Below, piece by piece: positions 23,409 through 36,406 of a stretch of 64,000 nucleotides of DNA. Under the pieces are notes generated by a model. That model was not told the DNA's origin. It saw only the letters and a list, made by a program, of their open reading frames with translations, and ran no database searches. The DNA comes from Prunus persica (taxonomy: Eukaryota > Streptophyta > Magnoliopsida > Rosales > Rosaceae). The position numbers were made by a program, and so were the translations under genes. Each line of letters starts with the position of its first letter. The first letter of the stretch is position 1. The stretch is from NCBI RefSeq assembly GCF_000346465.2, contig NC_034016.1:215041-279040 (forward strand), written 5' to 3'.

Positions 23409-24344
23409 GTGTCTAATTATATGATGTTACTGCTTATAATTTGGGCGAAGATTACTTATTTTGGGCCAAAATTCGTATACCTACCTGATTAGACTGTCAC
23501 TTTGGGGATTTTCCTTTTGATAGTTTATGGGTTGTAGTAGCACCAAGCCAATTCTTGTTATACAAACAAATGTAGGTGTTTGGTGCGTGCAGTCTTAAAA
23601 AGTGAATCATTAACGTCTTTCTTTTTATGAATTTTATGATTGAAAAATATGATCAAAATGAGTACCAAGTCTATAGAGTTGTAATTCCACATTTTCACCT
23701 CCGTCGGGCGGATTTTGCTCATGTGGAAAAGATATTTGGGATGCATCTTAATTTACCATCTCTATTCTATTGGCAAGCCAGCAGCCCGAGTAATTATAAA
23801 ATACTAGAAGTGGATATTTATTTATACTATTCTTTAAACGGGAAAAAAAATAAATTATGTCATTAACCCATATTAGCATATCCAGCAGCTGATAAAGAAA
23901 AATGGCCAAAAACTTGCATGTAAATAAGATAACTTTTTAAACAAATAATGTGTTTATGAAAAATATACAAGTGAAATCTTTTAAATGAATTTACATCTTC
24001 CACGGATTTTTATTATTTTTTTTTTTTTGGGAATAAAAGAGCGATAGTATTTTATATATTCAGCCTTATGACGTGGGCAGTTGAATTTGTATTGACATGT
24101 CATTTCAATGATAAAAATGAAGTCTTCCTAATAAATAAATAAAAAAGGAAAATAAAAGAAAGCCTCGAGTGAGTATTTGCTGCTTTGTTCCCTCTCCCGC
24201 CTTGGACTTGAACGTTGCTAAAAACCCTGGGAATATCATCGCCGACAGACAGACAGGCAGACAGCATCCGAAACTGAAAACCCCTTCTTACTTCTTATTT
24301 GTAGCCCTTAGCCCACCCACAAGAACACGATAACCAGCTAGAAT
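23409..24344. other. Intergenic, TAD3 upstream region
   Basis: No supportable gene or repeat family. AT-rich, with short unrelated frames; the last 150 bp become the leader of TAD3. Confidence 0.6.
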
Positions 24345-26499
24345 ATGGACACGTGGCAGATCCTCCACATCCCAGACAACCCCCCAATCGCTCCCGACCA
24401 ACAACCCACAGTGGATGCAATTGCGTCACTCATCGACCCAAAATTTGCTAACACTCTTGTAAGGTGCTGCTTGCCTTCTTCTTCTTCTACTTTTGCTACC
24501 ATTACTCTGTTTTTGTTTTTGTTTTTCTTTATATTTTCTATTAACATGATGATATTGGTTTGTTTTGTTTTACTGGGTATGTCGTAATTGTGTTTCTGCC
24601 TTGCAATTCTTTCTCTTTTTGACGAAATTGATCCGAAAAAGTAATTAAATTTGTGTAGGCGTTTGAATCAAATATCACCATTGGAAAATCTCCGCCACGT
24701 GAAGCGGGTGAAGAAGAAATTTGTTGAAGGAGGTCTGTTTCTGTCTGCCCTACCTAACTTTATTTGGTGTTGTTAAACCCTAAACCCTACCTAACTTTAA
24801 TTTGTTGAAGATTGTATATTACCAACTAGCTCTTGGTCTGGTGGTACTTCTTCCAAATGTTGGAAGAGGTCCGAGTTCGAATTCTCTCATCCCCAATTGA
24901 TCAAAAAAACAAAAAAAGGAAGAAGATTGGTGATTACAAATAAATGATACTTTTATGCCAAGACGATATTTACCTGACACGGTTGGACCACGTTGCTCTT
25001 ACTATCTTATCTTTACGGTGTTGACTATCAGTTTACCTTACAGGAAAAACTCAACTATCTGTGATCCTATGTCTAGCTTCTGAAAATGGTAATCAGTTGG
25101 AGAGCATGCAGAATGATGTACAGGAGCTAATGAATTCCTACAAGTTGAGTCCTTTTATCACAAAAGTGGGTCTTTCTTTTTCCATTTTAATCGTGTTTAA
25201 TTAGTGCTTCTTATATATATATAAGATACATTTGAAAGACTACTGTCGTGCTATTGTAATATTTGATGTCTTAGTTGCATAAGGGGATTATTTTAATTAT
25301 GTCAGTATGTAAAAAAAATCCTAATGTTTCTCTTGTTATAAGGTATTAAAATATTGCACTATCAATAATCTTGCATTACACTGATTATTCTCTATAATCT
25401 TACTATTGAGTGGAATCATTTTAATTGCATTCTATTGAATTTCGAGATTGTTCTTGGCCTTTGTTTTACTTAATACTTCACTTTCACGCAATTGCACTTA
25501 GACCTTGCCTTGTAAATACAATGATGCCCTTTATTAAAAAGTTTTATGATCCCCTCCACATGAACTTACTATCCCATTTTGAATATTGCAATTTGATTTG
25601 CATGAGTTTTGTTATTATTTTCTGGAAACCTACTCTTCTTCTGGTAGTCTCCAAACATGCTCTTGTGTTTGTTTACTTTGGCTTTAGACAAGACTGTCAT
25701 GTTTTATACATGTCAATCAACTCAATTTTAGGTCTGCAAGTATGCTGCATTATCAAAAGAAGAGTGGGAAGAACAATGCAAGCTATGGCCAACATCTTAT
25801 CATCCACCAACCTAGTAAGCTCTTGTTTTGTTTATCCAAGTGTTTTTCCTTTTTAACAATAATTTACTTCTTAGTAATGTATTTCTTTGTGGACTAGTGA
25901 GCTCTATCATTGATGTTCAGGAGTATTTAGTTTTTCCTTTCTAAGTTTAGGGAGATGAGGAGGTGAAAAATATCTCAGTAAGGATGAACAATAGTCCTAG
26001 AATTTGTTCCTGAACATATATGATGGAACAAGGTGATGTGATAGCTTGCCAAAGTGCTATTTACAGTAATATAATTCATGTTGCCTAACATTAATTATAT
26101 TAATAATATATGACGAAAATGGAACCTGACAATGAGTTATGCTAATGCTGGCAGGAAAAATAAGAAAAAGTATTTGCATTTACAAGTGTAAGGTGTCATA
26201 TTGGATGGTTGTAAATATTCTTTTCTATTTGCACCTTTGCAGTGTGGGTTTTGTTTCTTCTTCTTTTTTTCCCTGTAGCTGCTGGTTCTGCAATGCTCCA
26301 ACACATGTCAAATAATTATTTGTTTCATATTATCTTAACTTCTGTTTGTTTGTCCTTCACCTTTTAAATGCAGTAATATTGATGGCATTACTGGATTCAG
26401 TGAAGAGGACTCACAATCAGTGTTCAGATTCATGAAGTACGCTATTCAGTTGGCAAAGTCTAGCGATAATTTGGTAACTATTTTATTTTCTTTGTGTTG

Positions 26500-26548
<49 letters not shown>

Positions 26549-28677
26549 GAATATCTATCTCATATCAGCATTGTGACTTTCAGAAGTACTTGTCAACCTT
26601 TGCTCATAGGCTTTCAAATATTCAAAATGATGCTAATATTTTGAAAGTATTATTAAGAATCCTAAATGAATTGGGAGGGTCAGGGTGGTGCTATGTATGT
26701 TTATCTCTTCCAGCCTTATTATTTATTTATTTTTCAGCCAGCACCCTGTTGTATCCTTGTTAGTGCTGCTCAACACACGTGGATCAGCATCAGTTTGAGT
26801 ATAAAAATTGTCAACAAATGAGGAAATATTGACTTTTCCTCTAAGAAAGATGATAAATGATTGTAAAGGAGTTGGTCATAATCTTCATTCTTGAAATTTG
26901 TTCAGAGGCACGGGGCTAAGTTTTTTTATGGAAACTTCTTTCTGGTAGAGATTGGGTTGCAGACAGCAACTTCTTAAAGTTGATGCAAGGCTTAGAATTC
27001 TCGATGTAGGATTTATGTTTTCAACACGTCTCCTCACGTGTGGTTCTCCTGAGCCAAACACATGGGTCAATTATGTTGGGTGATTTAGTGCACGTGTGGC
27101 AAAACTGGGTCTAACACATGGATGGATTGCCTGCTACGCTATCATGTTAAAGTTATGGCATCCAACCCAGCCAAAGAGTTTATTCTGTGTAATGCAAGGC
27201 TTAAATTCTCAATGTAGGATTGACCCTTAATTGAAACCTTTACTCTATCTGCAGGTAGTCAATGCTGCAGTTATAGTGGATCCTTCAGTTAAACAGGTAA
27301 TCACTACTGCATGTGATCAAACTTGCTCTTCGTATAGTCCCACAAACAAGATCACCCTTGAAACCAGTTGCTGTGAAAAGCTAGAAGCTTTTATTTCCCA
27401 TAGTGATTCGGATGGAGTATTGAACCATCAAACTGTGCATTCAAATAGTTTTCCAGACAAATCAAAACAATTATGTACCGGCGTATCTTGTTTATATCCT
27501 TGGCAATGGGCTGATCAACAATCAGACATGAGTTCGTGTTATTGGCACCCTTTACGTCATGCTGCCATTGTTGCTATTGAATCTTCTGCTGCCAGAGACA
27601 GATATCTTTTCCCCAGTTTGGGAAAAATCCAAGATAAGTCTTTTGAAATGGACAACATGCAGTCTTCTTCTGCAGGCTCTCCAGCAAAAAGACAAAAGAC
27701 TAATTCTACAAATGTGAGTTGTTTCTTTGTGCTTCAAATTGAGCCATTTTGGGGAGAGCACTAAATGAGGATAAGGGAGGGATTGTCTAGTGTCCACTCA
27801 TTTCCCGTCATTTAGGAGTTCTTTTTTTCTCAGTAGGGGACCTATTGCTTTGAATATGAAACTTGTGAAATGTGAAGTACATCATTGTCACACAATCATT
27901 AAAATTGTATAACTGTAATTTCACAATAACATTGTCTTTGAACAATCGAAGTTCTTGGGTTGGGTGACTTGTATCAAATTAATATTTAAGAATCTTATTA
28001 TCTATTCAGGTTCACAGTGACGACAATCTGACTAATGGTGAAGGTTCCAGTTCTTTATCAGCCAGGCCTTATCTGTGTACAGGTTTTGACATGTACCTTG
28101 TTTGGGAGCCGTGCATAATGTAAGTTCATGAATAGTGTACTCACTAGATTTCTACTGTGTCCCTGAATTTGTTAGTTTTCCTGATAGTAACATTTCTTTG
28201 AATTTTTTATGCTTGTGTGGTGTATGGTCCAAATGATAATTATGGTTCCCTACTGAAATCCTTGTCTGTAACTTCTTATTATTATTTGTTTCTTTAACTC
28301 TTACACTGCCTTTACATGCTTGCTGATAGGAACTTGAACCTAGTTGACATCTTAAATTTTGTTAATCATACTTCTTTCATAATCTCGTAGGTATTCCAAT
28401 TCAAAGGTCTGGAAATGTAGGCATGATTTGACATCGTATCCTTAGGTTATTTCATCTTTTCCATATCTAGGCTTGATCATTTCGGTTCTGTCATCCTGAG
28501 CTCCATTGGTAAAATCTATCTTTTGTTGTCTGTCAAATAAATGCACATTTATATACAATTCGCATTATAAATCTGTGTTGCATCCTCTGTACACACTAGA
28601 TAATGTGTGGAAAGGATTGTTTTAGAGAAATCTTGCATTGGCTGATACACACTGTATGCAATTGAAATGTCCACTAT

Positions 28678-28724
<47 letters not shown>

Positions 28725-28982
28725 GAAACTGGAAACCTGAGTTTGTGTTTTTTGTTTTAAACTAGTTTTATTATGTTCAATATTCTGATATTATATTCTT
28801 ATTAAAGGTGTGCAATGGCACTTGTCCATCAGAGAATTAGGCGTATATTCTTTGCTTTCCCAAACCCGGATGCAGGGGCATTGGGTAGTGTTCACAGACT
28901 ACAAGGGGAAACAAGCTTAAATCATCACTATGCTGTATTCAGAGTGTTAGTGCCTCAACAAATCCTTAGTAGGGAGGGATGA
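24345..28982 (+). CDS. TAD3: TAD3, non-catalytic subunit of the tRNA adenosine-34 deaminase
   Basis: Eight exons: 24345-24463, 24659-24732, 25044-25165, 25732-25814, 26374-26473, 27255-27713, 28010-28119 and 28808-28982, giving 413 residues with all phases consistent. The C-terminal half is a cytidine/deoxycytidylate-deaminase fold. The first motif is WHPLRHAAIVAIE (His about 268) and the second is EPCIMCAMALVHQR (Cys about 354 and 357). The usual HAE proton-donor Glu is replaced by Ala, as expected for the ADAT3/Tad3 subunit, which pairs with TAD2 to make inosine at the wobble base of tRNAs. The N-terminal half (PLENLRHVKRVKKKF) helps bind tRNA. Introns hold a SINE and a CT microsatellite in intron 5 and another in intron 7. 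The protein appears intact. Confidence 0.92.
24823..24921 (+). mobile_element. tRNA-derived SINE in TAD3 intron 2
   Basis: The sequence has an A-box-like TGGTCTGGTGGTAC and a B-box-like GAGTTCGAATTC about 35 bp apart, then an A-rich tail. It is bracketed by GAAGATTG-N3-ATTAC at 24807-24822 and 24922-24937, a plausible 16-bp target duplication with a few mismatches. Length is about 99 bp. It is in the same orientation as the host gene. Confidence 0.65.
26501..26547. repeat. CT microsatellite in TAD3 intron 5
   Basis: About 23 CT repeats, just after the exon 5 donor. Confidence 0.95.
28682..28721. repeat. CT microsatellite in TAD3 intron 7
   Basis: Twenty CT repeats upstream of the last exon. 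Confidence 0.95.
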
Positions 28983-30782
28983 AACTTCAATTACCAAATG
29001 AGTACAAATGAAATGAGAATATTGGTTTGATTGTGTTCTGCATCAGCTCATTTGTGGACTAGACTAAGACATTGTTTTACCAGGAAGCCAACTCAACTCA
29101 ACTCAACTAGATTACTGACTGACTGACTGGTTAGCCATTACCCATTTAGCCAAGAACGCAAGCAATCCAAGGCTTCAATGCTTCAAGCTCAAGAAGATTT
29201 CATTTGCCTATCCACCTCTACCTTTGTGACTCTATTTATCATGCAATGTTTTATCAATTAAGAGGATCATAAGTGCTGCAAACTACATGGGCACATTTAT
29301 AATTTTGTTCACCATTCAATCTCCAAAGTAGCTATGGTTTGAAAGTAATATCCAAGTTGTTGAAAGAGTTGAAGTGAAAAACAGTGTGATGCCCAACTGT
29401 TATTTTGAAAAAGCATGTAGGATCCACAAAGTCCTTTTCAAGAACTGGTTGATTGCAATCTAAGAGCATCTTGCAAAATGTTAAATTCAAATTTGATGGC
29501 CTATGTGGCATTTTGACACTTTGGAAAAAATTTAACTCCACTCGAAATGTTGAATATCATATTATTTTATTATGTTTTTAGAAGTAAAAGAGGCCTATAT
29601 AATGCATAAAATTTGAAAAGTGACTCAATGATAGTGGGTCTATAACTAAAATAATAAAAAATATATATTTGATATCAAGCTTTTTGATATGTTATTTTTG
29701 ACATCTCTTCTAGTTTTTAAATTCATGTAGGATTTAACTACTCGATTAGAGCAATTTTAACTTTCAATTTTTGTCATTTCATGCCTCTCTAAGCAATTTA
29801 CCTGTTTGAAACAATTGTGTAACACCAACACCTTATTGAGCTTTTTTTTTTTTTTTTTTCTTTTAAGGTGAATTGGCTTTCGTTAACAGTACTTTTATTA
29901 AAGTCGGAGTATATAAACCTTTTCTGTTATCAATTTTTGGGGATTCAAATGTCTCCCAAAATTGAAAAAGCAAATATAATTAGACCAAGAGTTACTTGGG
30001 ACATTATCACACCTTTATAATAGCAATTGAACTACAATTGCAACTAATCCCTTCAGAATGTTTTAATTACCTCGCAACACAATATCATGCATGTTACACG
30101 ATATCTTTTTTTGTGAGAAGAAAATAATTTGGGAAAAATACAAAAACAACCAGTGACAAACCCCTCCATTTGAAAAATAAAAAACATCCTAGCAATTCCC
30201 TAAATTGTAAAAAGAATTTTATATAGCTGGCTGGTTCCACCCCCAACCAGCCAGCCACCAAAGATGCTGAGAATGATGAACAAATATAAACAAAGCAAGA
30301 GAGAGGTTACGCATACAACAATACCTAATAGGATGCTTCAATGCATGATACATTATCCCAAAAAACCAAGAATAATACTGAAATGATTGAAGAAGACATC
30401 CAAAAATCCCAGCAACTACAAATATTATGTAATTGCAAAAGGTCATCGAAACACTCGAACTGAGAAGTTGATAATTTTATAAATCTGAATATACAAAGCA
30501 TTGGAACTGTAAAACTATACACCAAATTCCTCAACCATCTGTATTTTGAGCACATACCTTCAAACAGATGTAAAAACAGCATTGAGAAGGTTAATACTTT
30601 GCTTCCATATACTTCTTTCAATCTCTCCCTCTTCCCTCTCCCTCTCCACCACCTTTTCTTCTCTATCTCTCTCCGGAGACCTGTTTCTTGATGACTTATG
30701 ATTTTCTGCATCTCTAGTCATGATTTCAAGCTCCACTTTAGAAACTGATCAAGTTTGGAATCATATTTATATTACAAGATAT
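28983..30782. other. Intergenic between convergent TAD3 and phytolongin
   Basis: Both flanking genes point into this interval, so it holds two 3' untranslated regions. I see no coding exon and no element with recognisable termini. Confidence 0.6.
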
Positions 30783-31619
30783 TCAACGGATGCACGCAAT
30801 ACCATTACATATCAATAACCATATCACAAACAGTATTACACAAACAGCCGCATCAATGGCAAGGACGATTCGCACTTGGCGACACCACTTCTTTCGAATG
30901 CCTTGAGAGCCTGACCTAATCCTCATTGAGCCCAAATCTTTTTGTAATGCAATTGAAGAACCTGCTCCAGCATGGCTATTAGAATCTGAATTTGCTGAGT
31001 CAATATTGACACCTCTATCCGTAGATTTCCTATGTTCCTCCAACTCAATGTCTCTCATAGCAATAACATGATCTTTCGCCTTCTTCTTATCTTGCTTGTT
31101 AGGCTTCCCCAATAGAGGGGCTTTTGTAGAAGTGGCAACTTCAGTTTGTCCGTTTGCACCATTTGGTGATGGAGAAAGACCAGCATGAAGTGACAGGGAA
31201 GTTTCAGCTGTCCAATTACTACCACTCTGAGAAACATTCTCCAAGGAGGTGATCAAGCGGTGGATAACGGGGACTAACTGTTCTTGTATGCCAACAGAGC
31301 TCATACTCGACAAACTTCCCCTGGAACCCTTCCTGTCTACCTTCTTGAATTCGTCTCTCAAATGCTCCAGAAATTGAAGAACACCAGGGCTTCCCAGACT
31401 CTCATCAACAATTGTGAAATAAATATACCCATCTTCAATTAGGAACCCATAAGTCCTTTTGCCCACTGTCTCAAAATACCACCTATGAAAAGGAGGAGTC
31501 TTTTCCAAGCACAAAGTAGCCAAGTTCTCAATTTCACCATCTCCACCACTGTATACATAAAGGATCCGATTACCCCTTGATACACAACAGTAGTAAACGG
31601 TATTTTGAATGGAACCCAT
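30783..31619 (-). CDS. PHYL1: Phytolongin (Phyl1-type longin-domain membrane protein)
   Basis: A single exon of 278 codons plus stop. The start MGSIQNTVYYCCVSRG and the following 120 residues (with LEKTPPFHRWYFET and a segment containing GFLIEDGYIYF) form a longin domain like that of VAMP7. The middle (with SKAPLLG-like TKAPLLGKPNKQDKKK and IELEEHRKS) is the phytolongin-specific region that replaces the SNARE motif. One C-terminal membrane anchor lies at about 249-272 (VRIVLAIDAAVCVILFVIWL), with only a few residues beyond it. Phytolongins are plant-specific non-SNARE longins placed on secretory-pathway membranes. It resembles Arabidopsis Phyl1.1 most closely, from memory. It has no introns in the coding part; a 5' untranslated intron is possible. 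Confidence 0.9.
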   Translation of the reverse strand: MGSIQNTVYYCCVSRGNRILYVYSGGDGEIENLATLCLEKTPPFHRWYFETVGKRTYGFLIEDGYIYFTIVDESLGSPGVLQFLEHLRDEFKKVDRKGSRGSLSSMSSVGIQEQLVPVIHRLITSLENVSQSGSNWTAETSLSLHAGLSPSPNGANGQTEVATSTKAPLLGKPNKQDKKKAKDHVIAMRDIELEEHRKSTDRGVNIDSANSDSNSHAGAGSSIALQKDLGSMRIRSGSQGIRKKWCRQVRIVLAIDAAVCVILFVIWLLICNGIACIR

Positions 31620-34121
31620 ATTATATTCAATTGTAGTCTACAACCAATTCTACTGGTGAACCTCAGTGCCAAGCATCGTCAGTACCAAACGAAATGTAAT
31701 TATGTAAACAACTCAGATACAAAATCAAAAGCGTCCAAGAAATACAAGAGCAGTTCTTCAGCTAAGTACTCAAAGTCAAGAATGTAAGTCCACCATGCAT
31801 TGGTTTTGGCTTTTCAGGACCACCTACAAGAGCAAGAAAAGAAACTACTCTCAGGACCCTAATCTGTAATCAGAACAAAGAGAAATAGACAATCAATGAA
31901 AATACAACAAGATTCCTAACAAACCCACCCACAAAAATTCATCAGTCATTACCTTCAGGCTTCAGCACAAGTTAGAAGTCAGGAAATTGAAAGTTTCTAA
32001 TTAAATAACGACATCGCAAAACCCAAAAAATACATGCTATGAGACCCACGAAATCAAACGTTCAGTGTAATCAATGAAAGAAAGGGACCACAAGTTATAC
32101 CAAATACTAGAGAGAAAATCAAAATTTTAGATTGACCTAACTACACAGCTTCAGAAAAACACAAAGATCTAGGGGCAATATATTGAAAATTGAAGGTCAA
32201 CGACTGGTCTAGTTCTGTTTGGTATCGATAAATAGTAAGAAGGGAAGAAAAATTCAAGTCCCCTCCAACAACTGGTCTGACTTTGGAAGGACTTGTAAGA
32301 GAAAAATGCTCTCTCTTTGAACAATTTTCTCATCAACCAAACAGATCGAAAAAAGGTTTATGCCACAGATTTACCTGAAGAAACTCTCCAATAGAAGCCT
32401 TGGGCAGGAGCCAAATTATACATGTGAGGACTGGCTCACTGAGGAGAGAGAGGAGGTGTTAAAATGGCAAAGCCTCCAAACAAAGCGATTGTTTGCTTCA
32501 CATGCGATGCGAGTAGTACATCTCTATGCTACGTATTCTAGTTGACATTTTGACTTTTCTTTGTTCTAGTTTGGGTCTTCTATTTCAACATACGGACAAA
32601 ATGGAGGAGCTACTAAACACAAACAAAAGATGAAGATGCGGAGCGATCGATCGGCAAATATTAGTAGGGCCGGCCATGGGTTGGTTGGGTTGGGTCGGTT
32701 TTGGTATAATTCGTAATTCAACTTGATATATAGTTGTTTATAATTTTTTGAATTCAAGATCGGCTTATTATTAGGCTAACTCAATTCAAACTTTTTGTGA
32801 TTAGATTGGACAGTTCGGTCTAATAAACTCAACATAAACTCATTTTTAAGTTTTGGCTCCAAACAATAACTCAACATGTACAAAGCGGTTTATGAATTTT
32901 TGAACCCAAGACTCACTCATTATTAGACCAACTCAACCCTCTAATGATCTGATTAGACAGTTCGATTTGGTTTACCCGTCATTGTGTCGTCCCTTAAATA
33001 TTTGTGTTACTTAAGGCCATCTCCAACCCAATGTGCTAAAACTCAACCATTGTTGCATTATAACTAAACATTTCCTTGAATAAAGTATTGGATTAATTGG
33101 ATGTTTGTTGTTCCAAAACAAAAATAATAATGTGGGCCCTTGTATTGTTAAAGATTTGAAGTGGTTCTCACGTTGGAAATTCTACGGTTTGGTTTCATTT
33201 TTTGTCTGAATTTGGGTTTTTTTTTTTTTTTTCAATGGTCTGAATTAGGTAGATAATAAGAATTCCCAGAGATTAGTAGAAAACCCTAACCGCCATTAAC
33301 TTATCATTGTGAACCTTCTAATTTTCTCACGCTTTCTTGAACCTCTTCGAGCAGCCATGACGACGTCATTTACAAACAAGCCAGGAGCACGAAGATCTCT
33401 AACATTGGATTGCCCCCAAATTCAACCCCACGGGCCGATCTCCCCCTACATTGCGCTACACCAGATCATTCTCCAATCGTGTAGATTTCACGTTCGAAAT
33501 TCTAGAGTTTGGTTTAATTTTTGGTCTGAAAATTAGGGATTGTTGTTGTTGAAAAGAATGAATTAGGGGTTTGGTTTAGAGAAAATGATAAAAAGCTCCC
33601 ATGAGATAGGAATGGAGGATGTCCATTTCCATGTTTAAGAACGCCGAGAAATGAAGATTAGGAAATTCAATTTCTTTCATTCCCCGTGTTTGGGAAACAA
33701 GAAGCTCCTACTAGCTAATAAATAGTTAATGAAATGAACAATTTTACTTTTTCAATAGTTAATAAATAGAAGAATTGTCATCGATGGTTATAATACATGT
33801 GTTTATTCACAGAGTATGATGGTCAAAGCAAATTATCACCAAAATTCCTATTTAAAAATTTGTCAATTAATGTGTTAGCTGACGAAGTAACAGTGTAACT
33901 TCAAACTAAACCTAAATACTATTTCACTACATATCTCCATTTATACAATTCACACTTTATTACACTATACTAAAGATATGTTACTAGTCACATTTCTTTT
34001 TAAAAAGCTGATTTTTAAGCTAAAGACAAAAAAAGGTTTATTCAAAGAAAAAAGTAGTAAAATGGTGTTTGTTGTAAAAGTGTGGATGTTGTTCAATTGG
34101 ACCTAGAAGAAGACTCTTGTT

Positions 34122-34290
34122 AGGCCATCCCCAAGGGGGAGCCTTAATTGGCAAAAAAAACTTTTTTATCCCGAGTTAATAACACAATGATAGGTGAAAA
34201 GGTTATTCCAAATATCATTGTGTTATAGGTTAAAAATAGCAAAAAGTGCTACACCCATTGCATTAGAGTGTTCATAGGGCTCCACCTCCT
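34122..34290. mobile_element. MITE-like hairpin, copy B
   Basis: Arms at 34163-34192 and 34213-34240 pair through the AATAACACAATGATA block and around a 20-base loop. The outer sequence starts GGCCATCCCCAAGGGGG, similar to the GGCC-type termini of plant MITEs. The core resembles the hairpin at 10615-10728. The boundaries are approximate and no clear target duplication was found. Confidence 0.5.
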
Positions 34291-34344
34291 TGGAGCTTTA
34301 GAGCCCAAGCAGGCCCCACTGTTTTCTAGCATCCCTAATTGTAA

Positions 34345-34874
34345 GGTTAATCGTTTTATTAGTCCCTGAATTTAGACCTGATTTGCATTTGAGTACCTAA
34401 ATTTCTAAAATAGTTCTTGTGGTCCTTTAACTTCACTTTCGTTAAGACAAAAATGGTCCTATCGTCAATTTTCTTAACTTTTTCTATTAAATGCAAGGGC
34501 AAAATGTTATTTTTATATTAAAACCAAATAAATAAATAAATAATCATATCTTTAAAATAACAATAAAAGAAAATCAAATAAAAAACAACAAAAATAAATA
34601 AATAAGTTTTTGGGGAGTAGAAATCGGGATAGAGGGGGAGAGAGAGAGTATAATTTTGATTTTTTAATTTTTTAATTTTTTATTCATATTTTAATCAATT
34701 TTGATACAAAAATACCATTTTGCCTTTGCATTTAACAGAAAATTTAACAATATTAATGGCAGGACGATTTGTCCTAACTAAAGTGAAGTTGAATGACCAT
34801 GTGAACCATTTTGAAAATTGAGGTACTCAAATGCAAAACGGGTCTAAGTTTAAGGACTAATAAAACGATTAACC
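34345..34874. mobile_element. Mutator-like MITE with ~180-bp terminal inverted repeats
   Basis: The arms 34345-34524 and about 34694-34874 are diverged inverted copies; both begin GGTTAATCGTTTTATTAG when read inward. The flanks repeat CCTAATTGTA (34334-34343 and 34875-34884), a 10-bp target duplication in the 9-11 bp range typical of Mutator-like elements. The inner AT-rich sequence has no coding potential. The long terminal repeats and duplication size together support a non-autonomous MULE. Confidence 0.85.
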
Positions 34875-36406
34875 CCTAATTGTATTTTATGTTCCAACGG
34901 CCCCTTTTTTTTTCCCTTATGTTCGCTGTTTCCTTCATCTTTTTTTCCCCTTTTTTTTTTTTCAAAATTTGTTTTTCGAATCTTGTCCAAATTTCAATTT
35001 TTTTTTAATAGAGAAATGTTTATTAAAATTATTTAATATTTTATTTTATTTTATGATTTATTCCCTTATTTATTTTTCTAATTTTCTTAATTAAAATATA
35101 CTTCATTGATTTAATTGATGTGACATTTGATATGGACATGTCACATTATGTGGTATATAAATATGGAGTAAAAATGTGATAAGTGTGCATTACTCTTCAA
35201 AAAAATAACATAACATAAACATATATTAAAATAAAATAATTTAACAACCATAAAATTATTGCTAACAACAACTGTAATGCACCAGAAAGATGATTATCAT
35301 AAGAAAAGGCCTTGCAAGATAGTAGTTGCATGACTCATACAACACTCTCATGGCTCATGCCAAGTAAATAGTAACCCTTCATTACAATCAAATCTTAATT
35401 CTCAAACTCCACTAATCACTAATCACCACATAAAAGTGGATATTGTTCAAATATTCATTGGGAAAATGAGAATTGGATGCCTATCAGATTCAGGCAAGTG
35501 ATAAACTCACCTACAAGCAACCAAACGTTCTCATCAAGGCAAGACCGACACCAGATCAATAGGAAAACCCTTCATCAAAGCTTTTCTTTTCCCATCTGAA
35601 AACACCAATGTACTTGTTTGTAAATTATACAGGAACTCCATCGATTGTTCTTAGCAACTCCTTGCTGATGAGCAAGCCTTCATCTTCTTGGATGTTAAAA
35701 TCAAAATTTCTCGAATGTTTCAGTTTAGCTGCTTCTTGCCTTTCTATAGAAGAATTCGACCAAATACTCTCTCGAAATATGGCAGTTTAGAAGCTTTTAC
35801 ACTAACCGCTGTGTCTCACTTGGATACTATACTTGTATGCAGAATTCTTGATGGTACTGTCAGCTTTGATGCCTCAATTCAACTCAAGCTGTGTGGATAG
35901 ACAGACAGAGAACCAAAGAGATGTCATTAGCTGAAAATTTATCATATTTAATCAAATTAGTATACAGACATTTAGAGATCTGTGAGGTCAGCTGTTCAAG
36001 GAGACTATTTGGATGATCCTGAAAAGTCGTTTAGGAGTTTAATGGCTAAACCCAGATTCTTTTTATCTGGTGCTCTTCCTAAAGCTGGTGGTGGAAGCGA
36101 CCTCATTGAATAAAGTCAAATTTGGAGATACAACAGATTAATTACTCTAGTACTTTCTGTACTACTTGAAAGTGCAAATGATAGGCATTTGTTAAACAAA
36201 TTCACAAATGAGAATTAAGACAAGAAGTTGTGTCTCATAAATAAAACATAGGAAAAGGCACAATCCATCACAATAATGATATCCAGTGGAAATGTGATAA
36301 TCAAATTCTGATAATTGCATTTATATAATAGCAAAAGAAAAACTTCTTTAACCAATTCTTTTGAAAACGGGGGCAAAAATGTGAGGGAAAAAAAGAATCA
36401 GCTAAG

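Larger units (their letters stand above)
31620..36406. other. Intergenic region with at least two MITEs
   Basis: The right side of the phytolongin gene (its leader and promoter) lies at 31620-32560. The rest has no supportable gene. Two non-autonomous elements are recognisable: a hairpin MITE near 34122-34290 and a 530-bp Mutator-type MITE at 34345-34874. The last part (35600-36400) may hold the 3' end of the RING gene transcribed from the right, but I could not define its terminal exon. Confidence 0.6.

Noticed and set aside
27000..27220. Duplicated AATGCAAGGCTTA(G)AATTCTC-like blocks in TAD3 intron 5
   Set aside because: Two similar blocks about 200 bp apart suggest an old repeat, but no termini or family could be recognised.
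33309..33536. Short plus-strand frame beginning MNLLIFSRFLEPL
   Set aside because: No family similarity, no splice context and typical random length for AT-rich intergenic DNA.
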